A stretch of DNA of 64,000 nt from Clostridia bacterium. Lineage in GTDB: Bacteria; Bacillota; Clostridia; Lachnospirales; Lachnospiraceae. Made by a program: the position numbers and the translations under genes. Under the pieces are notes generated by a model, which was not told the origin of the DNA, ran no database searches, and saw nothing but the letters and a program-made list of their open reading frames with translations. The stretch covers positions 59,498 through 123,497 of the forward strand of contig SAAB01000002.1 of NCBI GenBank assembly GCA_009929615.1. Direction: 5' to 3'. The stretch's first letter is position 1, and every line of letters starts with the position of its first letter. This document shows, piece by piece, positions 26,546-36,124 of this stretch.

Positions 26546-28063
26546 TTAGATATTTGCTGAATCTACGCGGTCGAATTCATCCTGAATCTCCTGTGCAGGA
26601 GCTTTGTCAAGGAGGCTTATAATAACAATAGCCAAAGAAGAAATGACGAAAGCCGGAAGTAAGGAATAAACACCAAACCAGCCGCCAAGCTTACTTATGT
26701 ATAACGACCATACTAAGGATACAACTCCACCGGAAAGCATTCCTGCAATAGCGCCTTTTAAGGTTGTACGCTTCCAGAAAAGTGAGAAGAGAATCAGTGG
26801 GCCAAAGGCGGCACCGAAACCAGACCATGCATAAGAAACAATATTAAAGATAGAACTGTTCTGGTCTGCAGCGATAATAATGGCAACAGCAGCTACTAAA
26901 ACGGTACTAAGACGGGAAACAATTAAAATCTGTTTCTCTGTAGCTTCCTTCTTAAAGATACCTTTGTAAAGGTTCTGGGCAATGGAGGAAGATACCATTA
27001 ATAACTGAGAATCTGAAGTACTCATGGTTGCTGCCAGAATTCCTGATAATACAACACCGGCAACAAGTGCAGGAAGAAGACGAATAGTCATGAGAATGAA
27101 AATCGTTTCTGCAGAAGCCTGTGCGGCACCACCGAGTTCACCTGCATAAATTGTAGCACCTGTGAATCCGATAATAACAGAAACAGTCAATGAAATAAGC
27201 ACCCAGATCATAGCAATCGTTTTTGATTTCTTTAATTCTTTTGTATTGCTAATAGCCATAAAACGAACGAGAATATGAGGCATACCAAAGTAACCAAGGC
27301 CCCATGCAAGACCGGACACCATGGAAATCACACCATAGCTGGCTGCTTTTCCAGTTGCAGGGTCATAGGTATTTAATAGACTGAAGTATCCGTCAAGACT
27401 CTGGCCATGTTCAATAATGCTGCTGATGCTTCCGGCAGCCTGAATACCCATAACAAGAACAAGCACGATAGCAAAGGACATTAAAAGACCCTGAATTAAA
27501 TCGGTCGTACTCGCCGCAAGGAATCCACCAACAGATGTATACAGAATAATAACAATACTACATATAATCATGGTTGGAAGATATGGAAGTCCAAGAATCG
27601 TTTCAAACAATGTACCGCAGGCTTTAAAGCCTGAAGCCGTATAAACGGTAAAAAAGATAACCATCATAATAGCTGAAATTGTCATAAGAACTTTTTTCTT
27701 ATCACGAAATCGATTACTGAAAAAATCAGGAAGGGTGAAAGAATTCTGACACACTTCTGTGTATTTTCTTAATCGCTTGGATACAAACTGCCAGTTAAGC
27801 CCTGTTCCGAGAATCAGACCGATAGCCGTCCAGCCGGCATCACCAAAACCGGTAAGATAGGCTGTTCCGGGCAGTCCCATTAAAAGCCAGCTGCTCATGT
27901 CAGAAGCTTCTGCACTCATAGCTGTAACCCATGGTCCAAGGCTTCGTCCACCGAGAAAATAGTCCTCTGAAGTTTTGTTTTTATTACCAAAGTGAAAGCC
28001 GACACACAGTACAATGAGCATGTAAGCGGCCATTGCAACAAACATCAAAATATTTGATGACAT
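26546..28063 (-). CDS. putP: Sodium/proline symporter (SSS family)
   Basis: A 505-residue membrane transporter with about 13 hydrophobic segments that takes up proline with Na+. Seen: the N-terminal SEDYFLGGRSLGPWVTAMSAEASDMSSWLLMGLPG, which is highly typical of PutP (including the sodium-site Ser/Asp region), TVYTASGF, and GGFLAASTTDLIQG. A GAGGAGG site precedes the ATG. Proline may feed Stickland-type or osmotic use; the substrate is inferred from similarity. Confidence 0.88.
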   Translation of the reverse strand: MSSNILMFVAMAAYMLIVLCVGFHFGNKNKTSEDYFLGGRSLGPWVTAMSAEASDMSSWLLMGLPGTAYLTGFGDAGWTAIGLILGTGLNWQFVSKRLRKYTEVCQNSFTLPDFFSNRFRDKKKVLMTISAIMMVIFFTVYTASGFKACGTLFETILGLPYLPTMIICSIVIILYTSVGGFLAASTTDLIQGLLMSFAIVLVLVMGIQAAGSISSIIEHGQSLDGYFSLLNTYDPATGKAASYGVISMVSGLAWGLGYFGMPHILVRFMAISNTKELKKSKTIAMIWVLISLTVSVIIGFTGATIYAGELGGAAQASAETIFILMTIRLLPALVAGVVLSGILAATMSTSDSQLLMVSSSIAQNLYKGIFKKEATEKQILIVSRLSTVLVAAVAIIIAADQNSSIFNIVSYAWSGFGAAFGPLILFSLFWKRTTLKGAIAGMLSGGVVSLVWSLYISKLGGWFGVYSLLPAFVISSLAIVIISLLDKAPAQEIQDEFDRVDSANI

Positions 28064-28097
28064 AACATTTTCCTCCTCTTATAAAACAATATTTTTT

Positions 28098-28126
28098 AGT
28101 ATAACAAAAATGAAGATGAAAAACAA
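28098..28126 (-). promoter_or_regulatory. putP promoter
   Basis: On the minus strand: TTGTTT (28126-28121), 17 bases, TATACT (28103-28098). The leader to the start codon is about 28 bases. Confidence 0.55.
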
Positions 28127-28193
28127 TAAAAACTGTTATTTTGCTTATTTATGTAGTATACTTATTATTACGAAATTTAAAGGAGTGAAACAA

Positions 28194-29024
28194 ATGAGTG
28201 AAGCATGTAATGAATCCAGCTGCAGTTCCTGTAATGTTGAGGGCTGCTCATCAAGAAAAGAAGAGGATTTCCTTGTACCAGCGAATGCAAAAAGTCATGT
28301 AAAACATGTAATTGGCGTTGTCAGTGGCAAGGGTGGTGTCGGTAAATCATTAGTCACCTCTGAACTGGCCGTTCTTCTGCAGAAACGGGGATATAAAGTT
28401 GGTATTCTGGATGCCGATATTACCGGACCATCAATCCCGAAAGTTTTTGGCGTTCATGGACAGGTTGTTGGAACGGAAGATGGAATTATTCCATTTGAAA
28501 CCAAGACTGGAATCAAGATAATTTCAGTAAACTTAATTTTAGATAATGAAGAAACACCTGTTGTCTGGAGAGGACCTGTTATTGCCGGAGTTGTAAAACA
28601 GTTCTGGAATGAGGTTGTTTGGGGAGATATCGATTACTTGCTCGTGGATATGCCTCCTGGTACAGGTGATGTACCGCTGACGGTTTTCCAGTCTCTTCCG
28701 GTCGATGGTATTGTTGTAGTAACATCTCCACAGGAATTGGTTGGTATGATTGTTAAAAAGGCATATAACATGGCACAGATGATGAATATTCCTGTACTTG
28801 GTCTTGTTCAGAATATGAGTTATATTCTTTGCCCGGACTGTGGTAAGAAGATTTTCATTTATGGTGAAGGACACGGTGAGGAAACAGCAAAAGAACTGGA
28901 TATTCCTGCCTACGCTTCATTACCTATGATTCCGGAGATTGCGGCATTATGTGATGCTGGCTCTATTGAGGATTATGATAATGAATATATGAAAGACTTC
29001 ATCGATAAAATTGTATCCAGATAA
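28194..29024 (+). CDS. Mrp/NBP35-type P-loop ATPase, Fe-S cluster carrier
   Basis: A 276-residue ATPase of the Mrp/ApbC family that carries or inserts Fe-S clusters. The N-terminus is Cys-rich (CNESSCSSCNVEGC), as in NBP35-like members. Then come the deviant Walker A GKGGVGKS, DADITGPSIPKVFG, DMPPGTGDVPLT, TSPQELV and the C-terminal CPDCG (the CxxC cluster ligands). I start at ATG 28194, which has AAAGGAG 8 bases upstream; longer versions lack a ribosome site. It is monocistronic. Confidence 0.9.
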   Translation: MSEACNESSCSSCNVEGCSSRKEEDFLVPANAKSHVKHVIGVVSGKGGVGKSLVTSELAVLLQKRGYKVGILDADITGPSIPKVFGVHGQVVGTEDGIIPFETKTGIKIISVNLILDNEETPVVWRGPVIAGVVKQFWNEVVWGDIDYLLVDMPPGTGDVPLTVFQSLPVDGIVVVTSPQELVGMIVKKAYNMAQMMNIPVLGLVQNMSYILCPDCGKKIFIYGEGHGEETAKELDIPAYASLPMIPEIAALCDAGSIEDYDNEYMKDFIDKIVSR

Positions 29025-29030
29025 AATATA

Positions 29031-29071
29031 AAGAATCCGCTATAAAGTGCAATGCCTTATAGCGGATTCTT
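29031..29071 (+). terminator. Terminator-like hairpin after the Mrp ATPase
   Basis: A perfect 15-bp stem (29031-29045 with 29057-29071) between the convergent Mrp and xpt genes. T-runs are short on both sides. Confidence 0.7.
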
Positions 29072-29092
29072 AGTCTTTGGAATATAATATGT

Positions 29093-29662
29093 TTAAAGAA
29101 ATTCGATAATACCTTTACCAAGTCTGGAGATACGGGCCTGGGAATAAACATCAAAGCCAGCTTCATCTAAACGGGCACGACCTGATTGGAAGGATTTCTC
29201 TATAAGAATGCCGATTCCGGCAACCGTAGCACCTGCCATCTGAACAAGGCGGGCAGCACCGGTTGCGGCTTCACCATTGGCTAGGAAATCATCAATAATT
29301 AAAACACGGTCGTCTTTATTGATATAATCTCTTGAAAGAGTAAGTTCATAGCTGGTTCCTTTTGTAAAGGAAGTAATATTCGTCTGGAATACTTGACCAG
29401 TCAGAATTTTTGATGTCTGTTTCTTTAAAATAACCATAGGTACTTTTAAAGCCTGGGCTGTGTATACAGCTGGAGCAATACCGGAACTTTCGATGGTCAG
29501 AACCCTTGTGATTCCGTGATTTTTAAAATGTTCATAGAAATCCAATCCAACCTGGTTCATTAAATCCGGATCAACCTGATGGTTTAAAAAGCCATCAACT
29601 TTTAAAACGGAGTCACTCAGAGCCTTGCCTTCGCGAAGAATTCTATCTGTAAGTAATTTCAA
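29093..29662 (-). CDS. xpt: Xanthine phosphoribosyltransferase
   Basis: A 189-residue purine salvage enzyme that makes XMP from xanthine and PRPP. Seen: the N-terminal [40 protein letters not shown] and the PRPP loop [16 protein letters not shown]. Homology starts at a TTG (29662) preceded by GAGGTG, giving the normal length of about 190 residues; longer frames have no conserved sequence. I see no purine riboswitch in the short upstream region, unlike the Bacillus gene. Confidence 0.93.
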   Translation of the reverse strand: MKLLTDRILREGKALSDSVLKVDGFLNHQVDPDLMNQVGLDFYEHFKNHGITRVLTIESSGIAPAVYTAQALKVPMVILKKQTSKILTGQVFQTNITSFTKGTSYELTLSRDYINKDDRVLIIDDFLANGEAATGAARLVQMAGATVAGIGILIEKSFQSGRARLDEAGFDVYSQARISRLGKGIIEFL

Positions 29663-29829
29663 TGTCGTCACCTCATATGTTTTCTCTAGATATTTCCATA
29701 TAGTATAGCATATATTGCACGGGGATAAAAGAATTTTAAATAAATTTACAGGAAAAAACATTTTTTCACACTATGGTCATATTTTTTATATATAATATAT
29801 GAAAAGAATACTCGGAAAGGGAACATATT

Positions 29830-30513
29830 ATGAAACGTTATAAGATTCTCGTTATTGATGATGAAAGCCGTATGCGTAAACTGGTACACGACTTTTTGAC
29901 AAAAAAAGATTATGATGTATTAGAGGCTGCCAATGGTGAAGAAGCCATGGAGATTTTTTATGAAGATAAGAATATTGACTTATTGATATTAGATGTTATG
30001 ATGCCAAAGATGGATGGATGGCAGGTTTGTAGAGAGATAAGAAAAACGTCAAAAGTTCCGATTATTATGCTGACTGCCAAAGCGGATGAAAGAGATGAAC
30101 TTTTAGGATTTGAACTTGGTGTAGATGAGTATGTTACAAAGCCTTTTAGTCCTAAGATTCTTGTTGCCAGAGTGGAAGCGATTCTTCGCCGAGTTGCAGG
30201 CGATGAAGAAGAAGGTGTTATTCAGGTGGGAGATATCCGGATGGATAAAAATGCCCATGAAGTTTTCGTAGATGGACAGCCTGTAGAGTTAAGCTTTAAA
30301 GAATTTGAACTTCTTGCATATTTTATTGAAAATCAAGGGATTGCTCTGTCAAGAGAACGTATTTTGAATAGTGTATGGAATTACGATTATTTTGGTGATG
30401 CCCGAACGATTGATACCCATGTAAAAAAACTCAGAAGTAAGATGGGTGAAAAAGGCGAATATATTAAAACCATCTGGGGAATGGGCTATAAATTTGAAGT
30501 AACTAAAGACTAA
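29830..30513 (+). CDS. OmpR/PhoB-family response regulator
   Basis: A 227-residue transcription regulator. The receiver domain has the acidic pocket (IDDE), the phosphorylation site Asp55 in LLILDVMMPKMDG, the conserved Thr in MLTAKA and Lys in VTKPF. The C-terminal ~95 residues are a winged helix with ELSFKEFELLAYF and RTIDTHVKKLR. It lies 13 bases before its histidine kinase. The target genes are unknown. Confidence 0.93.
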   Translation: MKRYKILVIDDESRMRKLVHDFLTKKDYDVLEAANGEEAMEIFYEDKNIDLLILDVMMPKMDGWQVCREIRKTSKVPIIMLTAKADERDELLGFELGVDEYVTKPFSPKILVARVEAILRRVAGDEEEGVIQVGDIRMDKNAHEVFVDGQPVELSFKEFELLAYFIENQGIALSRERILNSVWNYDYFGDARTIDTHVKKLRSKMGEKGEYIKTIWGMGYKFEVTKD

Positions 30514-30526
30514 GCGGAGGCATTTT

Positions 30527-32155
30527 ATGAATAAATCTTTAAGAGTAAAGTTATCTGCCACATTATTGGCAACGGTGCTGATAACCATGGTTATCTCAGT
30601 GCTGGTGAATAACTTTTTTCTTGTAAATTATTATATTTCAGGAAAACAACAGACTCTGGTTAGTGCTTATAACCGTATAAATACAATGTATAACACCTTT
30701 GATATTTCCGATGGAAATTCTGTGTCCTCAGACTCAGATGATTCTGTTTTCTTTCAGGAAAATGGCGCTGACGGCATTAACAACTTTCTGGATATCGAAT
30801 TATCCATGGAACAGTTGAGCCAGAATAATAATATTTCCATCCTTTTATATCGGATTCAGAATCAAAGAATTATCAATCATAAAACGGTTTATGACATGCA
30901 GGTTTTATTTTCCAGCAGTGGAAATAATTCTTCAGATAATACCGAAGTAGAAAATTTTTCAATCTATAAAGATTATGTTCAATCTGAAGAACGAAAAGAC
31001 ATTCAGACTGAAAGTGAAAAATATGCTCTTCAGACAGTGTTCGTCAAGCGAATGGATACGTCTTACATTTATTTGATTGGTGCTATGGATAACGGTGATT
31101 ATATTATGATTCGTTCTTCTGTTGCAAGTATTCAGGAGAGTGCAACCATATCCAATCAATTCTTTATCTATGTGACGATTTGCGTGAGCTGCCTGAGTTT
31201 TATTGCTATGCTGTTTATATCAAAAAGTTTTACGGAAAAGATTGTATCTTTGACAAAGATTGCTCAGAAGATGTCTCATCTGGATTTTGTTGAGAAGTAT
31301 AAGGTTGAGACCGAAGATGAAATCGGTGTATTGGGAAGCAGCATTAATACCTTGTCAGAAACACTCGAAAAGACTTTGGGTGAGCTGAAGAGTGCCAATG
31401 TCCAGTTAAAACGTGAATTGGAACAAAAGGTCCAGATTGATGAGATGCGAAAAGAGTTTCTTTCCAATGTATCGCATGAACTCAAAACACCTATTGCTTT
31501 GATTCAGGGTTATGCAGAAGGACTTCAGGAAAATATCAATGATGATGAAGAAAGCCGCGAATTCTACTGCGACGTTATTATGGATGAAGCAGGAAAGATG
31601 AATGTCCTGGTTAAAAAACTGTTGGATTTAAATCAGATAGAGTTTGGAACAGAAGTACTTAATATGGAACACTTTGATATTGTATCAACCATACAGAATA
31701 TTCTCTCTAACGCCGAAATTCTTTTCCGGCAGAAAGAAGCTGTTTTGAAATTCGAAGTCAGTGAGCCGGTCTATGTATGGGGAGATGTTTATCTCGTTGA
31801 AGAATCCTTTACTAACTACATGTCCAATGCATTAAATCATGTGGATGGGGACAGAGTGATTGAAGTCAAGGTGACTAAAGAGCATGATAAAGCTAAAATC
31901 TCTGTATTTAATACAGGTACGCCAATACCAGAAGAAGATATTAACCAGATTTGGGTTAAATTCTATAAAGTCGACAAAGCTCGAACCAGAGAATATGGCG
32001 GAAGTGGTGTAGGCTTATCAATTGTTAAAGCGACGATGGAACGGCTTGGACAAAGCTATGGTGTTGAAAACAGGGAAAATGGTGTCGAATTCTGGTTTAC
32101 ACTGGATGCTTCAAATGAAGTTCCCCAGCTGCCGGAGGCTATTGATAATAAGTAG
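30527..32155 (+). CDS. Sensor histidine kinase
   Basis: A 542-residue membrane kinase. Membrane segment 1 is at about 12-34, an extracytoplasmic sensor of about 170 residues follows, then membrane segment 2 (about 207-227), a HAMP linker, and the dimerisation helix with His317 in SNVSHELKTPIALIQGYAEGL. The catalytic domain shows the N box (FTNYMSNALNHV), GTPIPEED (a G1-like box) and GGSGVGLSIVK (G2). The sensor region is rich in Ser, Asp and Asn and is unlike any ligand domain I know. It is paired with the response regulator upstream. Confidence 0.92.
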   Translation: MNKSLRVKLSATLLATVLITMVISVLVNNFFLVNYYISGKQQTLVSAYNRINTMYNTFDISDGNSVSSDSDDSVFFQENGADGINNFLDIELSMEQLSQNNNISILLYRIQNQRIINHKTVYDMQVLFSSSGNNSSDNTEVENFSIYKDYVQSEERKDIQTESEKYALQTVFVKRMDTSYIYLIGAMDNGDYIMIRSSVASIQESATISNQFFIYVTICVSCLSFIAMLFISKSFTEKIVSLTKIAQKMSHLDFVEKYKVETEDEIGVLGSSINTLSETLEKTLGELKSANVQLKRELEQKVQIDEMRKEFLSNVSHELKTPIALIQGYAEGLQENINDDEESREFYCDVIMDEAGKMNVLVKKLLDLNQIEFGTEVLNMEHFDIVSTIQNILSNAEILFRQKEAVLKFEVSEPVYVWGDVYLVEESFTNYMSNALNHVDGDRVIEVKVTKEHDKAKISVFNTGTPIPEEDINQIWVKFYKVDKARTREYGGSGVGLSIVKATMERLGQSYGVENRENGVEFWFTLDASNEVPQLPEAIDNK

Positions 32156-32157
32156 GT

Positions 32158-32202
32158 AAAAAGAAGTGATAATCCATGTATTGTGGATTATCACTTCTTT
32201 TA
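32158..32202 (+). terminator. Bidirectional terminator
   Basis: A stem of about 17 bp around 32158-32202 with A and T flanks lies between the kinase gene and the convergent MATE gene; it includes the MATE stop codon. Confidence 0.85.
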
Positions 32203-33534
32203 AATATAATGATATCGATTACGTTTGAAATAGAAGAAAAAGGATGTTATAAGAGCTGCAGCCAATTCGGCAATAATAACTGCAAACCATATACCATCTA
32301 TGCCAAAAAGTGCCGGCAAAATCAGAATGCTTCCAATCTCAAAGACGAAGGTCCTCAAAAAGGATATAGCAGCGGATACAAGGCCATCATTTAAAGCGGT
32401 AAAAAAAGCAGAGCCAAAAACATTATATCCAATCAGAAGAAAGGAAAAGGAATAGATTTGAAAAGCATGAAGAGTAAGTTCATATAATTCCTTATCATAA
32501 CCAACAAAGGTGCCGGCCAACGGTACAGATAGCAATTTGGATATAATAAGCATGGATATTCCGGCAATCCCAACTAAAGACAAGCTCTTTTTAAATATGT
32601 TTTTTAATTCTTTACGATTTCCAGCACCATACTGATAACTGACAATAGGTGCACACCCCATAGCATATCCATAATAAATGGCCGAAAAGACAAAGCTGGC
32701 ATACATCAGGACACCATAGGCGGCAACACCGTCAGCCCCTAAAAAACGCATTAGTTGATAATTATAAAGAATTGTTACAACAGAAGCAGCAATATTGGCA
32801 ACCATTTCCGATGAGCCGTTCGTACAGGCTTTAAGCAGAACCCTTCCATAAAATCTGGTTTTTAGGGTGAGTCGGAGCAAACTATCATTTTTTCTTGAAA
32901 AATAAATTAACGCAATGATTGTTCCTGCAGCCTGGCTGAATGCTGTGGCAAAAGCGGCACCAAAAAGTCCCCATTTAAAACCGATGATAAAAAGGGCATC
33001 TAAGAGAATATTTGATACTCCGGAAAAGATGGTTATAAACAAACCTAATTTAGGTTTTTCGGCTGTAATAAAAAAACTTTGAATGGCAAACTGAAGCATG
33101 AAAAAGGGCGTACCGAAGAGAATTGTTCGCCCATAAAGAATACAGTTCGACAGCATGGCGTCATCAGCTCCAAGCAGACGTGAAAGAAAAGGTATCAAAA
33201 TAAAACCTGCAATTCCGACAAAAACGCCAATCCCCAGTACAATGTAAATAAGCATGGAAAAATAAGCATTTGCTTCATCGGGTTTCTTTTCACCAAGTGT
33301 TCTGCCTACAATGGCAGTACCACCGGCACCAATCATAAGACCAAAAGCACCTAAAATAGCAAAAGCAGGGCTGACCATATTGATTGCAGCAAAAGCAGTT
33401 TTTCCCACATAATTTGAAACGAAGAAACCATCTACGATACTGTAAATGGATGTAAAAATCATCATCGCTATAGACGGCAGTGTAAAACGCAATAAACGGC
33501 TATAGGTGAAATGATCTGATAATTGAATTCGCAT
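32200..33534 (-). CDS. MATE family efflux transporter
   Basis: A 444-residue exporter with about 12 membrane segments, related to NorM/MepA. Seen: the N-terminal IYSIVDGFFVSNYVGKTAFAAINMVSPAFA, GAGGTAIVGRTLGEKKPDEAN, and the repeated second half with GCAPIVSYQYGAGNRKELK. The start is the ATG at 33534 with AAAGG 8 bases upstream; an in-frame TTG at 33552 overlaps that site. Substrates cannot be told from sequence. Confidence 0.9.
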   Translation of the reverse strand: MRIQLSDHFTYSRLLRFTLPSIAMMIFTSIYSIVDGFFVSNYVGKTAFAAINMVSPAFAILGAFGLMIGAGGTAIVGRTLGEKKPDEANAYFSMLIYIVLGIGVFVGIAGFILIPFLSRLLGADDAMLSNCILYGRTILFGTPFFMLQFAIQSFFITAEKPKLGLFITIFSGVSNILLDALFIIGFKWGLFGAAFATAFSQAAGTIIALIYFSRKNDSLLRLTLKTRFYGRVLLKACTNGSSEMVANIAASVVTILYNYQLMRFLGADGVAAYGVLMYASFVFSAIYYGYAMGCAPIVSYQYGAGNRKELKNIFKKSLSLVGIAGISMLIISKLLSVPLAGTFVGYDKELYELTLHAFQIYSFSFLLIGYNVFGSAFFTALNDGLVSAAISFLRTFVFEIGSILILPALFGIDGIWFAVIIAELAAALITSFFFYFKRNRYHYI

Positions 33535-33576
33535 ATATAATAATCCTTTCAAGGGTTGTAATTCTTAAATAATGAC

Positions 33577-33618
33577 AAAAAAAGCGGTATAATCTCCGTA
33601 GAGGCTATACCGTCTTTT
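33577..33618 (-). terminator. Terminator of the small DUF6465-like gene
   Basis: An imperfect stem (CGGTAT/ATACCG core plus further G-U pairs). On the minus strand it is followed by seven T residues. Confidence 0.65.
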
Positions 33619-33645
33619 GAATAACGCAAATGTATGTATTTAATC

Positions 33646-33843
33646 CTATAAATCAATCTTTCCGGAAAAATCGTCGTTAATTACATAATAAGCAGCATTC
33701 TCTTCAGGTTTCACATAGAGTTTGATGTCTTTAATATCTTTGATTTTTTTACCATCATTTAACCAGAGTTCTTTAACCTTTGCAATGATGTCTTTTTCTT
33801 CTACCTGTAATCCTTGATACTCAACAAATACTGATGTTTTCAT
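33646..33843 (-). CDS. DUF6465-like small protein
   Basis: A 65-residue protein resembling the DUF6465 family common in Lachnospiraceae: N-terminal SVFVEYQGLQVEEKDI, and C-terminal IKLYVKPEENAAYYVIND ending in GKIDL. It has no signal peptide or membrane segment and no known function. The ATG at 33843 has AAGGAGG upstream, so the longer frame is not used. Confidence 0.75.
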   Translation of the reverse strand: MKTSVFVEYQGLQVEEKDIIAKVKELWLNDGKKIKDIKDIKLYVKPEENAAYYVINDDFSGKIDL

Positions 33844-33979
33844 ACATAGCCTCCTTAAGAATATAACTACCAATAAGCTTTGCTTACTATAGTATTACAT
33901 TTTTATAGGTTTGGCAATGGAAAATTTCAAACTTCTATGATAGAATAGTTTAGACAACTAAAGTTTTAGGAGAATAAAG

Positions 33980-34585
33980 ATGATTGCGATTATTGATTAT
34001 GATGCAGGAAATATTAAGAGTGTTGAGAAAGCATGCCAGTATTTAGGCCAGGATGTGAAGATTACCAGAGACCGTGATGAGATTATGGAAGCAAGTCACG
34101 TCATTCTGCCGGGAGTTGGTTCCTTTGGTGATGCGATGAGTCATTTGAAAGAATACCATTTGATTCAGACAATATATGATGTAGTAGAGAAGAAAACCCC
34201 TTTTCTTGGAATATGTCTTGGTTTGCAGCTGATGTTTGAACGTAGTGATGAAAGTAAGGGAGTTAGCGGACTTGGAATTCTGCCAGGGGAGATTCTGGCT
34301 ATTCCACCATCCGATGGATTAAAGATTCCTCATATGGGATGGAATTCTTTAAAAATAACACCAGGAACCCGCCTTTTTAAGGGGATAGAAGAGGATGCCT
34401 ATGTTTATTTCGTTCATTCCTATTATTTGAAAGCAGGACGGGAATCCGATGTGGCAGCAAAGACCTGGTATAGCACAGATATTGATGCGTCGGTAGAAGC
34501 CGGCAATGTTTTCGCGTGCCAGTTTCATCCTGAAAAGAGCAGTAAAACCGGTTTGCATATTTTAAAGAATTTTATAGAATTGTAG
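33980..34585 (+). CDS. hisH: Imidazole glycerol phosphate synthase, glutamine amidotransferase subunit
   Basis: A 201-residue class I amidotransferase that feeds ammonia to HisF in histidine synthesis. Seen: [14 protein letters not shown], the oxyanion strand [11 protein letters not shown], the nucleophile Cys in [11 protein letters not shown] and the His/Glu pair in CQFHPEKS. It overlaps no gene and lies 10 bases before hisF. The other his genes are not in the window. Confidence 0.95.
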   Translation: MIAIIDYDAGNIKSVEKACQYLGQDVKITRDRDEIMEASHVILPGVGSFGDAMSHLKEYHLIQTIYDVVEKKTPFLGICLGLQLMFERSDESKGVSGLGILPGEILAIPPSDGLKIPHMGWNSLKITPGTRLFKGIEEDAYVYFVHSYYLKAGRESDVAAKTWYSTDIDASVEAGNVFACQFHPEKSSKTGLHILKNFIEL

Positions 34586-34595
34586 GAGGAAACGG

Positions 34596-35357
34596 ATGTT
34601 TACAAAACGAATTATCCCATGTTTAGATGTTCATAATGGACGGGTTGTTAAGGGTGTAAACTTTGTCAACCTTCAAGATGCCGGAGACCCGGTAGAAATT
34701 GCAGCAGCCTATGATAAAGCAGGTGCTGATGAAGTTGTTTTTCTCGATATTACAGCATCCTCTGATGCAAGAAATACAGTTGTAGATTTAGTCCGAAGAG
34801 TTGCAGAAAATGTATTTATTCCATTTACCGTTGGCGGAGGCATCCGTTCCGTGGAGGATTTCAGAGTTCTTCTTCGTGAAGGTGCAGATAAAATTTCGAT
34901 TAATTCATCTGCTATCAATCGTCCGGAACTGATTTCTGAAGCTGCTGATAAATTCGGCAGTCAGTGTGTTGTCGTTGCAATTGATGCAAAACGCCGAGAA
35001 GATGGCAGTGGATGGAATATTTATAAAAATGGTGGACGAATAGATACAGGTCTTGATGCACTGGAATGGGCAGAAAAGGTCAATAAGCTGGGAGCCGGAG
35101 AAATTCTTCTGACAAGTATGGATTGTGATGGCACAAAGGCAGGTTATGATATTGAACTGACAAAACAGATTGCCGATATTGTTTCTATTCCTGTCATTGC
35201 CTCCGGCGGTGCGGGTACTATGGACCACTTTTATGAAGCACTCACAGAGGGAAAAGCCGATGCAGCGTTGGCAGCGTCACTTTTTCATTATAAAGAACTA
35301 GAGATTCGGAATTTAAAGGCCTTTTTAGCGAACAAAGGCGTATCTGTCCGTTTATAG
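34596..35357 (+). CDS. hisF: Imidazole glycerol phosphate synthase, cyclase subunit
   Basis: A 253-residue TIM-barrel that converts PRFAR plus ammonia to IGP and AICAR. Seen: the first catalytic Asp in [26 protein letters not shown], the second catalytic Asp in VVVAIDAKR, and [11 protein letters not shown] with the second phosphate site. It forms a complex with the HisH encoded just upstream and is followed by ung after 24 bases. Confidence 0.96.
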   Translation: MFTKRIIPCLDVHNGRVVKGVNFVNLQDAGDPVEIAAAYDKAGADEVVFLDITASSDARNTVVDLVRRVAENVFIPFTVGGGIRSVEDFRVLLREGADKISINSSAINRPELISEAADKFGSQCVVVAIDAKRREDGSGWNIYKNGGRIDTGLDALEWAEKVNKLGAGEILLTSMDCDGTKAGYDIELTKQIADIVSIPVIASGGAGTMDHFYEALTEGKADAALAASLFHYKELEIRNLKAFLANKGVSVRL

Positions 35358-35381
35358 ATTTATTTTAAAGGAGAGAGGATT

Positions 35382-36056
35382 ATGACAGCAATCAGCAATG
35401 ATTGGCTGGCGGGGCTTCGGCCTGAATTCAGCAAGCCCTATTATGCCAAACTTTATAAAACAGTTTTAGAAGAATATAACAGCCGCCAGATATTTCCGGC
35501 CTCAGATGACATATTTAATGCGTTTAATTTTACCCCGCTATCTAAAGTGAAAGTCGTGATTCTTGGACAGGATCCATATCATAATGATGGACAGGCTCAT
35601 GGCTTTTGTTTTTCTGTTAAACCGGATGTGGATATTCCACCATCCCTGGTAAATATCTATAAAGAACTTCAGGATGATCTTGGATGTTATATTCCGAATA
35701 ATGGATATTTAAAAAAGTGGGCAGATCAGGGTGTTCTTATGTTAAATACGGTTCTTACAGTCAGAGCTCATCAGGCAAACTCTCACAGAGGAATTGGATG
35801 GGAAGAATTTACCGATGCAGCTATTCGTATATTGAACGAAATTGACCGTCCCATTGTCTTTATTTTATGGGGCAGACCTGCACAGATGAAAAGTTCTATG
35901 CTGAATAATCCGAAGCATTTGATTTTGAAAGCACCTCATCCAAGTCCCCTATCCGTTTATAGAGGGTTCTTCGGAAGCAAGCCTTTTAGCCAGACAAATC
36001 GCTTTTTAGAAGAGCATGGTTTAACACCAATTGACTGGCAAATTGAAAATATATAG
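35382..36056 (+). CDS. ung: Uracil-DNA glycosylase
   Basis: A 224-residue family-1 UDG that removes uracil from DNA. Seen: the water-activating motif VVILGQDPYHNDGQAHGFCFSV, the minor-groove region LNTVLTVRAHQANSH, and the Leu loop HPSPLSVYRGFFGSKPFS. Length is normal. It follows hisF closely and probably shares its transcript, ending at a strong terminator. Confidence 0.96.
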   Translation: MTAISNDWLAGLRPEFSKPYYAKLYKTVLEEYNSRQIFPASDDIFNAFNFTPLSKVKVVILGQDPYHNDGQAHGFCFSVKPDVDIPPSLVNIYKELQDDLGCYIPNNGYLKKWADQGVLMLNTVLTVRAHQANSHRGIGWEEFTDAAIRILNEIDRPIVFILWGRPAQMKSSMLNNPKHLILKAPHPSPLSVYRGFFGSKPFSQTNRFLEEHGLTPIDWQIENI

Positions 36057-36071
36057 ATATAAAATAAAAAT

Positions 36072-36122
36072 GAGCAATGTTCAATGACTATCTTAAGCCA
36101 TTGAACATTGCTCTAATTTTTT
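36072..36122 (+). terminator. Bidirectional terminator
   Basis: A perfect 15-bp stem (36072-36086 with 36099-36113) followed by AATTTTTT on the plus strand. It separates ung from the convergent giant activase gene. Confidence 0.85.
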
Positions 36123-36124
36123 CT

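Noticed and set aside
29662..29830. Purine riboswitch upstream of xpt
   Set aside because: I looked for the conserved three-way junction and its loops on the minus strand; only an AT-rich leader with a TATACT-like -10 box is present.
32176..32394. A plus-strand frame at the MATE gene end
   Set aside because: It crosses the bidirectional terminator and lies over the 3' end of the MATE coding sequence; the product is unlike any protein.
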